A stretch of 64,000 nucleotides of DNA from positions 53,462,569 through 53,526,568 of the forward strand of contig NC_088776.1 of assembly GCF_954871325.1 (NCBI RefSeq), read 5' to 3'. The notes under the pieces are model-generated. The model saw only the letters and a program-made list of their open reading frames with translations, had not been told where the DNA came from and did not search any database. Shown here in pieces: positions 1-10,350 of the stretch (its first letter is position 1; every line of letters begins with the position of its first letter). The position numbers and the translations under genes were made by a program. The stretch is from Gordionus sp. m RMFG-2023. Its lineage: Eukaryota; Nematomorpha; Gordioida; Chordodea; Parachordodidae.

Positions 1-50
1 GGGTTCACTTCTCCGGGTTCGGGTTCGGTTCGAATCCCTGGATAAGAATA
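1..50 (+). repeat. Edge fragment of a tRNA-like repeat
   Basis: The first 50 bases contain GGTTCGAATCC, a perfect pol III B-box (T-arm) sequence, in an otherwise AT-rich setting. The rest of the element would lie before the window. It could be the end of a tRNA-derived SINE or of the tRNA-carrying MITE family seen at 4.3 and 26.0 kb, but no terminal inverted repeat is visible. Confidence 0.3.
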
Positions 51-340
51 TAAAAATAGATTATATTTAATAAAAATTTAGAAATTTAGAGGGAAATATT
101 TCATGAACTAAATACTTCGGGATGAATATAATTATGAAATTAAATGGTATATTTTGTAAAATTTCACTAAAAGTTAGATAGGATTTTATTAGACTTAAAT
201 GATAAAAGCTTCAAATTTTCTCTATCAAAGTTCAGTTTTTTAAAACTGAGCATGTTGGAATATATTTTAGTATAAGTAAAATAGATAATATATATACCCT
301 ATAAATTTAAAAAATTTTAATATAAACAATTGAACCATTT
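50..340 (+). repeat. Downstream flank of another micro-exon module
   Basis: This stretch aligns with the intron-like DNA that follows the micro-exon at 2229 (about 2355-2660). Shared strings include GGAAATATTTCATGAAC and GAGCATGTTGGAATATATTT. It implies that a further copy of the duplicated unit, with its own micro-exon, lies just left of the window. The region corresponding to the candidate terminal exon (2550-2617) is out of frame here, so this copy looks degenerate. Confidence 0.5.
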
Positions 341-479
341 TTAATTTAATTTTTTAAATTTTAAAATGACAGAAGTTCTTAAGATGAATAACTTAAATTT
401 ATATGGTAGATATGTATTTTATTTGCAAAAAAGGATATAATATTAGTATAAAACGAATAGGTATTATCTTTTTAATTAA

Positions 480-1620
480 AATTAAATATATAACAAGTCG
501 GTTAATTAATTTGAGCGCCGAGAAGCTGCGTTCTGAGGATGCCGTGGTAATTGGAATGGTTAAAATAATCCATAATACAATGGAAATATTTGTAAGGTTA
601 CATTTTACCTATTAGTGTTAATATAGCTTAAAATTTCCAATGGAGATTTTATATGCATATTTAATATAGTCACTAAAATTTTATTATTATCGCTTTTTAA
701 CGTATCCTGATCTGATAATAAAACAATTAATTGATAGCATTTTTTCTTTAACTCGCTTTCAGGCACATTCTTTAATTATGCTAACTTTAATTGCTTCAAA
801 TGAATTTCTTGCTTGATCTGGTAATACATTAAAAAATTTAATCTTATATTATTTTTTAGGAATTAATATAAGTGTGTCATTTTTGTGAGAAAATTGTTTT
901 TGATCCGTCAAGGATGTACAACTTTTCTATCCTCTATTCCAATTCGATGGCAAGCTCTTTCGCTGAGTCAAGGAAATACTGAAATGCGTTTTCCTTAAAG
1001 ATATTTAAAAAATCTTGCATACTTTCTATAAGTGTATAGCTCTTTCTAATTCAATAATGTCATTTTGCATGACCTTATTTACTAGATATACCTAGGCTAA
1101 TGTATCAAATTTGATGACAAAAGTTACGAAAAAAGGCAACTGTTTTAATTTTTTAGCCAATAAAATGGCTTCTGTTCAGCATTAGTTGTCATTAGTTTAT
1201 TTAGGATACGTCTATTAGTACATCATAAATATCCCCAACCTTAATAACCTTTACACTCTTCAACTTACACTCACATAGCGTTTCAGGTAGAGCTTTTATC
1301 GTAAAATTATTTATATTACCCTTCAAAATTTGCCATCGATGAGTCGATACAGAAAAGAGAATATGTATTTGATAACACCAAAAAATTATTTAGAACTAAT
1401 GATGCATGCCATGTCACTAAATACCAGATTTAAGCTGTGACAACCACAAGCTATAAAATGCGTTCCGCAATTAATTTGTAATTTTTGTGCTTGAACCCTT
1501 TTATTACATACTCTCATTCGATTCATTGTAACCTTGTCCACGACAATTTTTATCTTTTATCCTAATATTTTAGATAATGATAAAATTGCTTCTACCAAGA
1601 CTTAACGTTTTAGTGTTTTA
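480..1620 (-). pseudogene. Fossil hAT transposase, ZMYM1-like, unit 1
   Basis: The - strand reads as a broken hAT transposase of the ZMYM1-like group. From N to C it shows CRGQGY near 1530-1550, the core motif CGCHSLNLV near 1420-1460, a WQILK segment near 1340, LERAIHL near 1050, and the C-terminal dimerisation motif TTASSERSFS near 520-555. Numerous stops and frameshifts are present, and the residues just after the dimerisation motif are deleted. A homologous fossil at 5270-6240 shares many breaks, so the insertion predates the segmental duplication. No terminal repeats remain visible. Family assignment is from motifs. Confidence 0.7.
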
Positions 1621-1699
1621 AAAAAATATATATTTATAGATTTTATACTTGTAAAATTAAGAAACTATCAGAACAATTTTAATCTTCATTCTTATTAAG

Positions 1700-1717
1700 T
1701 AGTAGAAGAAGTTCCAG
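1700..1717 (+). CDS. Candidate 18-nt micro-exon (VEEVP)
   Basis: An 18-nt exon candidate between acceptor TTATTAAG and donor GTAGTG. Two bases complete a codon, five codons encode VEEVP, and a final G starts the next codon, so both flanking introns are phase 1. The peptide matches the 21-nt micro-exons at 53507 (IEEVAP) and 55849 (VEEIAP) with one residue fewer. The next candidate exon is at 2229, giving a 511-bp intron. Homologous intron sequence surrounds the equivalent exon at 6835. The function of the protein is unknown. Confidence 0.5.
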
Positions 1718-2228
1718 GTAGTGCATATTTTATTTATGTATTTTATTAATATTTATATTAAAAATTATATAAACTATTAAAGAATTTAAAAATTAAAATA
1801 ACACTTATTAAATGTGGTGTATGAATAATATAAAGATTTAAGAGAAAAGGCATGGGAAAATTATAAATAAAATGCACCTTCAATATTTCAATTTGTATTC
1901 CTTGAAGTGATAAATCTCATATAGAAGAGTCCAAATCATAGGAAAATGAGGAGGCTAAGGAAGCTAGCTATAAAACCAGTTATGATTTATCTGCTTTTTC
2001 AACTGATTTATTGTAGCATTATTGGGGCTTAAACGATCGAAGAGAAAGGTCAGATATCATACAGAAAATTGGGTAATCAGCTGAGCTGATCGATTTGAAA
2101 AGAATGATCTTCGCTGTTTTGTGATGTTACAGCAACGAGCGACCACTTAGCATTTAAATATTAATAATTATTTTTTATTTCAAATTTTGAAAATAGAATT
2201 AATTTAACAAATCTTTATAATGTTTAAG

Positions 2229-2249
2229 TTGCAGGAGAAGGTGCTGCAG
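2229..2249 (+). CDS. Candidate 21-nt micro-exon (AGEGAA)
   Basis: A 21-nt exon candidate between acceptor GTTTAAG and donor GTAAATAAT, phase 1 on both sides, encoding AGEGAA with junction codon GTT (Val) when joined to an upstream G. It is paralogous to the exons at 7411 (GEEAAA) and 59752 (AGEAGAAA), with conserved upstream intron for roughly 400 bp. The exon is clearly less AT-rich than its surroundings. Small, acidic and alanine/glycine-rich; no known domain. Confidence 0.55.
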
Positions 2250-2549
2250 GTAAATAATATTGGTTTCATAAATATATTTTATAGATATTAAATTTTAAAA
2301 AAAATATATAAAAAAGAAATATAGAAAGAAAAAGAAAAGAAAAGATGGAAGGATTGAAATATAAAAATAGATTAAAAGTTTTAATCTAATATTTAAAAAT
2401 CAGAAACTTAGAAGGAAATATTTCATGAACGAAACGCTTTGGGGTGAAATAATTATGGAATGAGAAATAATATATTTTAGAACCTTACGGAACTTCATTA
2501 TATTTTTTGGATTTAAATGATACAATATATTTTCTCCATCAAAGTTCAG

Positions 2550-2617
2550 ATTTTAGTATTGAGCATGTTGGAATATATTTTCGAATCTGTATGACAGATA
2601 ATATATATTCCCTATAA
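2550..2617 (+). CDS. Candidate terminal exon of unit 1
   Basis: After an AAAGTTCAG acceptor, the phase-1 frame is open for 21 residues starting FSIEHVGIYF and ends at TAA. Joined to the exon ending at 2249 it would give an intact short C-terminus. The same stretch is conserved in degenerate form at about 210-330 and 55440-55590. The open frame is short enough to occur by chance in AT-rich DNA, so this rests on phase agreement only. Confidence 0.28.
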
Positions 2618-2869
2618 ATTTAGAATTTTATTATAAACATTTGAACCATTTATAATTTACAATAGTTCATTAAGTTAAAAAAAATAACATATTGCAGTGA
2701 CGAAGCGTCAAGTTCACTATTAGGGAATCAATCAAAAAAAAAATTTATTTTTATTTTGGTCAAACTCAAACCATAAAAACATTAAGATTTATAAATAAAT
2801 GGTATATTCGTCTTATTTTTTGAGTAAAATGATAGTACTACATTATAAAAGTTATTGCTAGATTTTAAA

Positions 2870-3938
2870 TTTTTTTAATAATTTTTTCTCAATCGAAAAG
2901 ATAAATTCGATAATCGATTTTGGCTCATCCTGTTTCTGCAATAAGATTTGATTCTTTTTAAAAATAAAAACCTCCGTTCTGCACTTGCTGTTGTTGAAGC
3001 CAAAGTTAAGATGAATTAGCATAATTTAAAAAACTCTTTAAAACTTTTCTTCAAATCGGTGCATATTAAAATTCAAGTATTTCATTAACATTCTTTTTCT
3101 TTTAAATTCAACATCCCGAAACACTACCTTTAATTCGGTTTCCAGCTTGTGTAAGTCGAAAAATTGAGAATAATTGTCGTTTAAATTATCTCATAAATAT
3201 CTTGGTAAATTTTGATTATTTGGAATTTACTAATATCTAACAATTCGACGAATTTAATATTTTGTGTAAGACATATGAAATAGAATTAATAAAATCATTT
3301 TGAATATCGCTTGATAGTCCAATAAAATCTGCACTATTTCTAAATGATGCATCAATAGTAAATTATCTTCTGCGAGCAAATAAATTAATTCAATATTATT
3401 TCCTCTATTTACTGAATTAGAAGATTCATCATCACCACGGAATACGAGCTCCTGGATTCTAAGAAAACATATAGAATTGATCAATATTTTGAATATTTCT
3501 CTATTTAATTTTACTTTAGAATTATGCTGTTCTATTGATATTTTGCGCATCGAATCTATCATTTTTTCAATATGATTTTGGCCAAATGTTTTAAATTGAA
3601 TCATCGACTGCAAATGAGCGGTTGACATGCCATTTAACTGCTTTGAAAAATTAATCATATTAGAAAATCTTTTATCACACCAAACATATTTTTCCTTTGG
3701 GTATAATAGGCATGACCAACAATATTGATAATTAGAAAATTCACATCATGTGAGCCATTTATATTTTTCATATTTATCGATAGAAAAATTACGGATGCAA
3801 GTTTTGATTTCTTTTTTTAAGTTTTGGAAAATTGGTTTTGGTCTTCCATTTTCAGTAATCATTTTTTTAGCATCGAAATTTCTTGTAAATGATAATGTTA
3901 ACAAATTTTCAATAATACAATTACAATTATTAAACATT
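2870..3938 (-). pseudogene. hAT (ZMYM1-like) transposase, broken
   Basis: Reading down from 3938 there is a TTF-type zinc-finger region with GRPKP, a YEKYKWLT segment interrupted by one in-frame TGA, then WSCLLYPKE and VWCDKRFSN. The following 134-codon frame (3658-3254) has SEQHN-like and AFRGDDES-type hAT core motifs (here VFRGDDESSNSVNRG). After further breaks, ETELKVVFRD lies near 3130 and the C-terminal dimerisation motif TTASAERRF with LKRIKSYCRN near 2910-3000. Most of the catalytic core is deleted, so it cannot encode an active enzyme. It is a different lineage from the fossil at 480-1620. Confidence 0.8.
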
Positions 3939-4160
3939 TAAAAGGATTATAAAAAAGAAAAATTTTTTATTTTCAAAAAGTAAGGAAAAAAATATTTATA
4001 AAAAATTTCTTTCACTTTTATTTATTAAAAAAATAAGCATTTTTTTATTTGCTTCCCCAATGCTTATTTTTTAATGGTAAAATTACACAATACCATGGCA
4101 TGATTTTATCTTTATTTATTAAAAAAATAAGCAATATTAAATTTGCTTCCCTCATGTACA

Positions 4161-4281
4161 TTTTTTTAACGTAGTAAAAATAATAGTTAATTTTTTAACG
4201 TAGTAAAAATAATAGTTAATTTTTTAACGTAGTAAAAATAATAGTAACTTTTTTAACGTGGTAAAAATAATAGTATTTCTT
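4161..4281 (+). repeat. About 28-bp tandem repeat, four units
   Basis: Four near-identical units built on TTTTTTAACGTAGTAAAA ATAATAGTTAA (about 28 bp). A diverged remnant of the same repeat continues at about 4687-4730, on the far side of the MITE, showing the MITE inserted into the array. Confidence 0.75.
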
Positions 4282-4677
4282 GGTTAATGATGCTTACTAC
4301 CAAGTGAATGTATGGAAATATTCTAATTATCAACCTAATTTGCTAAATACCGACCAAAATTTATTAAAATGTAATAAGACCCTTATTATTTAATATATTA
4401 ATACGAAATCACGTGGTCGAGTCCGGCCTTCTATATATCATCCCCCCAAGGATGGAACCACCAAGTTAGAATAAGAAAAAAAACATGAACATTCCAGGGA
4501 TTCGAACCCGGGAGCATGGGATCAGTAAGTCAAGCTCTTCTAGGCCATAGAGGTTTTCAAAAAATCACGATTTTTCAAATATATATTATAAATATATTTG
4601 GTAGTGCCTATCCAAATGAAAATGAACAAAATTCAAATTTGATAGGTAGTACCTTAAGGTAGTAAGCATCATTAACC
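4282..4677. mobile_element. Mutator-type MITE carrying a tRNA-like sequence, copy 1
   Basis: Perfect 20-bp terminal inverted repeats (GGTTAATGATGCTTACTACC) with an exact 9-bp duplication gtatttctt on both sides (4273-4281 and 4678-4686). Nine-base duplications are characteristic of Mutator-like elements. Inside, on the - strand, is a tRNA-like segment with a GGTTCGAATCCC B box and an A-box-like CTATGGCCTAG. This copy has lost a few bases in the tRNA-like D-arm compared with the copy at 26015. No protein coding. Confidence 0.85.
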
Positions 4678-5269
4678 GTATTTCTTAATATAGTAAAATG
4701 ATATTAATTTTTTTAACGAAGTCAGTTTAGTTTATTTAGCATAGCAGAAGATTATATTAAGTTTATTTAAAATTTTGTAAAAAATTTTTCAAGGGAAGCA
4801 ATGCTTCCCTTGCTTCTATGGACGCTTCGTCACTGACACATTGTTAGGGAAAACCTGAACACTAACATAAATCGTTTTGGTTAGTTGAAAAAAGATTAAA
4901 AAAATATTATTTATACAAGATTTATTAACAAGAGGTAAAATAAATATCCTATGATAGGAATATGTTAGATAATATAACATTTTTATTATAATAGATAAAA
5001 TCATACAAAACATAAATAATTAATGAGCAGCACTGTGCCAAGATTTTTGGTTAAAAAGGGCAAAAAGTAATTTGGCGGCCCCTCAAAAAAACACAAATTA
5101 CCTATTATTTGATAAATTTTCGCATAGTTAATTTAAAACATCACTTTATTTAATTTTATTCATAAATGAATAATGCACATTAAAAAAAAATAAATATAAT
5201 TTTAAATTAATATATTGAAATTTTATTTATCTTCCTCGTCTTTTTATTTTCAAAAGAGGATATTATGTT

Positions 5270-6240
5270 AGTATAATCTAACGATTTAAAATTAAAGAGA
5301 GATTAACAAGTCGGTTCTGTGCCATATAGGATTGTAGATTTGTTTTAAATAATTTTAACTTTGAGAAGCTGCGTTCTGCTGATACCACGGTAATTGGAAC
5401 CTTAAAATAATCCTTGATACAATGATTATAATTGGTTTTATTTAAGCTATTAGTGTTAATTACGCCTAAAATTTCAATGGAGGTTTTATGGGATACTTGT
5501 CTAATATATTCACTAAAATTTTAGGAATAATATTGCTTTCTAACTATTCTGATTTTTTAATAAGCATTTAATTGACAGCATATTTCCTATAGCTCTCTTT
5601 CAGGCACATTTATTAATTCTGGTACATTGAATAAGAATTCAAAATGATCTTTTAAACTCTTTTAATGGCTAAAAAGGTTCCCCTAAGAATTTCTTGCTTG
5701 ATCTAGTAAAATTTAATTTTATATTATTTAAGAAGGTCATATATAGACGTGTCATCTACTTCATAAGAAAATTGTTTTTGAACCCTCCGTCTATCAATTG
5801 ATATTATTGAAGGAAAGAACTGCTCTTCTATACTGTGCAAGCTCTTTCCCTGAGTCAAGGAAATTCTGAAAGCTCTTTTCCTTAAAGTGATCTAAAAAAT
5901 CTTGAATACTTTTTATATATGTATAGCTCTTTCTAATTCAATATTGTCACTATGCATGACCTTACTTACTAAATTCACCTGGGCTAATACATCAAACCAG
6001 AATACAGGAGTTACCAGAAATGGGAACTGTTAATTATTTTCCAATGAAATGACTTCTGTGCACCATTTAAAGTCAATAGATTTTTTAATATGTCTATCAG
6101 TGCATCTTAAATATAAACAACCTGGAATCTAATTGCACAGACCTCACCTTACACTCATTGCGTTTTAGATAATGGTTTTATCGAACAATTTATATTATCC
6201 TTAAAAATTTGCTATCGCAGGGAATATATATTGGAAAATC
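5270..6240 (-). pseudogene. Fossil hAT transposase, ZMYM1-like, unit 2
   Basis: Homologue of the 480-1620 fossil within the second duplicated unit. The - strand shows FDVLAQVNLVSKVM near 5960-6000, LERAIHI and QDFLDHFKEK near 5870-5940, and the dimerisation motif VSAERSFSKLKL near 5340-5390 followed by MAQNRLVNLSL, which copy 1 has lost. Stops and frameshifts throughout. No recognisable ends. Confidence 0.7.
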
Positions 6241-6834
6241 ATAATATTTTGCCCCCAAGATCACCTGCCCACTAAGATGAAGATCAACATTGTAGTCATA
6301 AGATATTTTAATTTTCTTTAATTTCATACTCATATCATATTATATTATAAAATTTCCTACCCCCGACTCAATCGTCCTTCTACCAAGTTAATACTTAATA
6401 TCTACAAAACATATTTCGATTTTATTTATTTGATAGAGTATCCCCTCCCCTACTCCTAGACTTTTCTTTAAAGAGAGAAAGATTGACCTTTAATCGAAAA
6501 GATCATTTAATTAGTTTCGATTAATTCTCTTTATAGGACATACCTATTTTCGTAATGTCAGTAAAAGATATTTCATAAAATATATAAGTTAAAATAATAA
6601 GAACTTAATTTTTTTAAATAAGAAAATCTAGTATCATTTAAAATATAAGAATTTTGATCTCCTTAAAAAATATGACATATATAAAATAAATAAAAGAGAA
6701 GAAAGATAAAAATAATAAAAATAAAAAATGAAAAGGTATAAAATTATTAATGGTTAAATTTATAATATCATTATCGTTTTTATGTTACTTCCGATTTATA
6801 TAATATAATTAATTCTACAAATCTTCCTTTTAAG

Positions 6835-6855
6835 CCATAGAAGGACTAGCCCCAA
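6835..6855 (+). CDS. Candidate 21-nt micro-exon (IEGLAP)
   Basis: A 21-nt exon candidate between acceptor CTTTTAAG and donor GTAATAAAC, phase 1 on both sides, encoding IEGLAP. Intron sequence on both sides aligns with that around the exon at 1700. It ends in A rather than G, so the codon joined to the exon at 7411 would be ATT (Ile) instead of GTT (Val). The donor AA|GTAATA is weaker than at the other copies. Intron to the next micro-exon is 555 bp. Confidence 0.5.
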
Positions 6856-7410
6856 GTAATAAACATTTCATTTACAAATCATATTAACATTAAAAATAAA
6901 CAAATTGTTATATAAAAAACTATATAAAGTATTCACAAGGATTTGAAAATTATAATAACAAACTTGATTAAAAATAATGTAAGAATATAAAGATATAAGA
7001 GAAAAGATATGTGAAAATGACAAATGAATCTTAGATTCGGAATTTCAATTTGTATTCTTTGAACTGAAAAATATCAAGTATATTTTCTGTAAAGAGCTTA
7101 ATTTGTAGGGCTCTCGAACAAAGAAGAGGCCATGTCATTGGACAATGAAGCTAAGGTATCTAGCTATAAAAATTGGAATATTTATTGATTTTGCTGAACA
7201 TTAATACATGGTTGCTATTGATTGTTAGTGTAATAATATTTACTAAAGAAGAACCCTTACGATTTATCCGCTTTCCAACTAATTTATTGAAGCAATATAC
7301 GATCAAAAAGAAAGTTTAAGTTTCATATGAGTACTCAGTTGAGATGACCAAATTTAATTTTGTTTCAGCTTTATAGAATGAATTCAAAAAAAAAATGATA
7401 TAATATTAAG

Positions 7411-7431
7411 TTGGAGAAGAAGCTGCTGCAG
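7411..7431 (+). CDS. Candidate 21-nt micro-exon (GEEAAA)
   Basis: A 21-nt exon candidate between acceptor AATATTAAG and donor GTAAATAC, phase 1 on both sides, encoding GEEAAA. It is paralogous to exons at 2229 and 59752 and shares several hundred bases of upstream intron with them. No downstream terminal exon was found for this unit because the homology ends near 7640. Confidence 0.55.
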
Positions 7432-7639
7432 GTAAATACTATTTTCATAAAAATATTTTCTAGATATTATTTACAAAAATATATATAAAACAAGAGATAA
7501 GATGGATGTATAAGAATATGAAATTAGATTGAAAGGTTTAATCTAATATTTAAAAAACCAAAAATTTAGAAAGAATATTTATAAACGAAATGCCTGGGAG
7601 TATATTTATGGAATATAAGAAGTTTTAAACTTTCGAATA

Positions 7640-10173
7640 TTTCTTAAACAGTTTATTAGGATTCTATTCCAAATATATCTAAACAGTGCTATTAAATTTA
7701 ATGTTTTTAAAAATTATCTTTATCATCACTTATCACCAGTCAAAATTTCTCTTCTAGATAATAAGTTTTAAAAAAATAAAAAATCTTGTTAGTTATAAAA
7801 ATTAATTTCATAACAGAATATTCAATCAACTAACTATTATTTTATCTTATTATCACCATCTCTCACTTTGTTCATCCCCTATGCGTTTAAGGATTTTGAT
7901 ATTGCACCGCTTGAATGTTCGGTCTAATAATTCTTTCTTTTAAACCAATAACCTGAAGATGTCACCATATTTTAAACTCATAAACATAGATTGCGAATAG
8001 GAAATCGAAAGCTCCGGCAAAATCTTAACCTCATCTTTTAGTTGAACAACTGAAAGTATCTATCATGTTCAATGCTGATTAGAAAGTATCTGTCTGTATA
8101 TGCTCAACTTGTGTCACACTCAGGTTGAGAAAATGATGGCTACACTTTGAACATAAAATTCTCGTATGTAGACACTACCCAAGACACTGCACAATCAATA
8201 TTATCATATCCTAGGTCTTAAAAGGAGCCACATGCGATACTTTTCATAAAATTAAACTTTGCACAATGTCTCCTAGAAAATTTCTTCCATTTACCACATT
8301 TAACATTCCAAACTTATGCTCCTTGGTTAAACGTTAAATATGTTGTACCTATAGATTTAATTAAGGAAATGAATGGCTTATAAAATATAAATCATATTTT
8401 AAAAATATATATCATATTTTACAAATAAAAATCATATTTTATATAAAATAAATAAGAATCGTTTAAAATATTAAACCTTAATTCCAATCAGCTATCTCCA
8501 ACGTTTCTTAGCCACTCCATTATATTGAATATTTTAAGGTTTAAATCTAATAATCAATTTAATTAAGATATTTAGAAAATAAAATATGATATTACTTAAT
8601 CTGAGCAGAAACATATATTTATTTTAAACATTTTTCAATTAATTTTTTTCTTTTTCCATTTATGGAAAACTAGTAATTATCTCATTATTATTCTTATGCA
8701 TATATAAAAGTTGTATGATTTTTGGTAGGATGTTAACCATATATAAATATTTTTATTAAATACATTTCAAAATAATTTTACATAATTTTATTTAGAAATA
8801 CTGTTAATGAGTAATATTATTTATATAATAAAAAAAAATAACGTTAAGAATTTAAGTACTATATATATTTACTTATTAAAAAATTTAATAAATAATCAAA
8901 TATAATATTTTCCTACTCATTTTCCTTATCTATGAGTAAGAATAATTATATATTAGTTTTTTTTATATTGTCCTATTAAAAATTATTTGTATAAATTGAT
9001 CAACAACTTTTAGTTTATAACGAAATCATTTGAAAAAGGATTTTTATATTAAATTTGGATACAATTTTAGAAAGTTAACGCTAATAGTGCTTAATGTTTT
9101 TAAACAATTTGGTTTTTAGCTGGATAAAAAGTTCGGTAGTAGATGACTTTAATAAAATTTTTGAGAATAGTTTAAAATTGATAGTGCTAATTTTATTTAT
9201 CCACGAGGTAAAATATATTTTTTAAAAGAAATATTTATACTAGATAAAAATTTAAGGGTAAAAGGAAACTATTAAAAACTTTGGGGATATTTTGGCGTTA
9301 ATATTACAATTTTCTTTACTCCATGATGGAAATAAAAGTAAAATTAAGAGAATAATATTTATCTGTATTTGTAATACCCATAAATGGTGGGTTATTTGGT
9401 TATAAATAATGTTAAGTGTTAAGATGTTCATATATATTTCATAAATCTATGGGCAAACGATTCATATATTTACATTTATATATATATATATATTGCGCAA
9501 TTATGAAATATAACTAATTAAATATATCCCACACTTGCAATGATAATATTCATTCTTAATGTAAACATTTACAGAAATTTGATGTTTCTAATAGATTGAA
9601 ATTATAATTCCCTCAAATTAACTAACTTATATAGAATATTAGAGTAAAAACTTAAAAGATGCTGATAATATGCATATTCAACAATTTTGTTTTTAGCAAA
9701 TCTCTTTTTTTTCAATATCCGGTAAATCTAGAAAGTTTATTTCCATTTACAGTCAATAAACTGGACATTTGAAAGAATTTATTATATTTGGAAACTGTCA
9801 AAGGAATTATCTATTTACATATATTTTTAATCGGCTGAAAAGAAGTACATTACAAAATGGGAAATATACAAGTGGTGAATAATTAAAGGAATATATTTCA
9901 TTCCAATTGTTAATTTAATGTGAATATATATATGGTTGTCTGGAGAGTTAAGTCTGAACTATTGACAAATCAATTAATCTATTAAAGAAAAATGGCTTAG
10001 TTCTAGTTTTGCGGTCCTTCAGCATGAGCCTTCGTATATAAAATATCTTTTCTTGTAATTTGAGAAGCAGTCTCTATCTATTTACATGATCACTAAGCGA
10101 AATCGGGAGTGAATATTTCTCAAATAAATTTTATTCTTCTGGATAATGTTATAATTCATCTGTTGAATCAGGT
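7640..10173. other. AT-rich stretch, no gene recognised
   Basis: Mostly low-complexity AT sequence. About 7860-8340 is visibly less AT-rich and has short open frames on both strands (for example DFDIAPLECS after a pyrimidine-rich acceptor-like site near 7890), but I could not tie these to any family or to a consistent gene model. Confidence 0.5.
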
Positions 10174-10350
10174 TAGTGTTATTAAACGGGTCGATTTGAG
10201 GGGATTTTTAAAAACCGCTAACATGCCTCATCGCTAATAGATGTCCAAACTGTTGCGCCATCGTTGAGCAAAATCTTTAGCCCTGCATAATATTATTCTG
10301 GAAAAATATTGAGTTAGTCGGTTTTAAAAATTGGCTAAAATACAACACTA
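10174..10350. mobile_element. hAT-type hairpin MITE, copy 1
   Basis: Ends TAGTGTT...AACACTA, with long imperfect inverted arms that include AAATATTGAGTTAG-like and CCGTTTTTAAAAA sequences shared with the copy at 20287. Flanking octamers aatcaggt and gatcagtt match at 6 of 8 positions, consistent with an old 8-bp duplication. Confidence 0.65.

Larger units (their letters stand above)
480..2690 (+). repeat. Segmental duplication, unit 1
   Basis: About 2.2 kb that aligns in order with about 5270-7640: fossil hAT transposase, then an EEVP-type micro-exon, then an AGEGAA-type micro-exon, then the downstream flank. The part from about 1830 is matched again at 59255-59830. Intron sequence is conserved as well as exon sequence, which points to DNA-level duplication of an exon-intron cassette. 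The unit is interrupted on its right by the hAT insertion at 2695. Confidence 0.6.
2695..4835 (-). mobile_element. hAT element, CAGTGACGAAGCGTC type
   Basis: Terminal inverted repeats CAGTGACGAAGCGTC mark both ends. The flanking 8-bp sequences are acatattg (2687-2694) and acacattg (4836-4843), 7 of 8 identical, as expected for a hAT target-site duplication. It carries a broken transposase on the - strand (2870-3938), a small tandem repeat (4161-4281) and a younger nested MITE (4282-4677). Palindromic GGGAAGC/GCTTCCC sequences lie just inside the right end. It sits within the tandem-duplicated micro-exon region. Confidence 0.85.
5270..7640 (+). repeat. Segmental duplication, unit 2
   Basis: Aligns in order with 480-2660: hAT fossil, micro-exon at 6835, micro-exon at 7411, and the downstream flank that fades out near 7620-7640. 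See unit 1 for the interpretation. Confidence 0.6.

Noticed and set aside
523-546. A conserved 24-nt GT/AG-bounded segment (AAGCTGCGTTCTGAGG...) present also at 5366-5389, at first taken as a micro-exon
   Set aside because: On the opposite strand it encodes the SSERSFS/SAERSFS dimerisation motif of the hAT fossil, which explains the conservation; it also has a stop in the phase-1 frame.
5604-5621. 18-nt segment after a strong acceptor (CTCTCTTTCAG) with a GT donor, repeated at about 765
   Set aside because: It lies within the antisense of the same hAT fossil and the donor is absent in the other copy.
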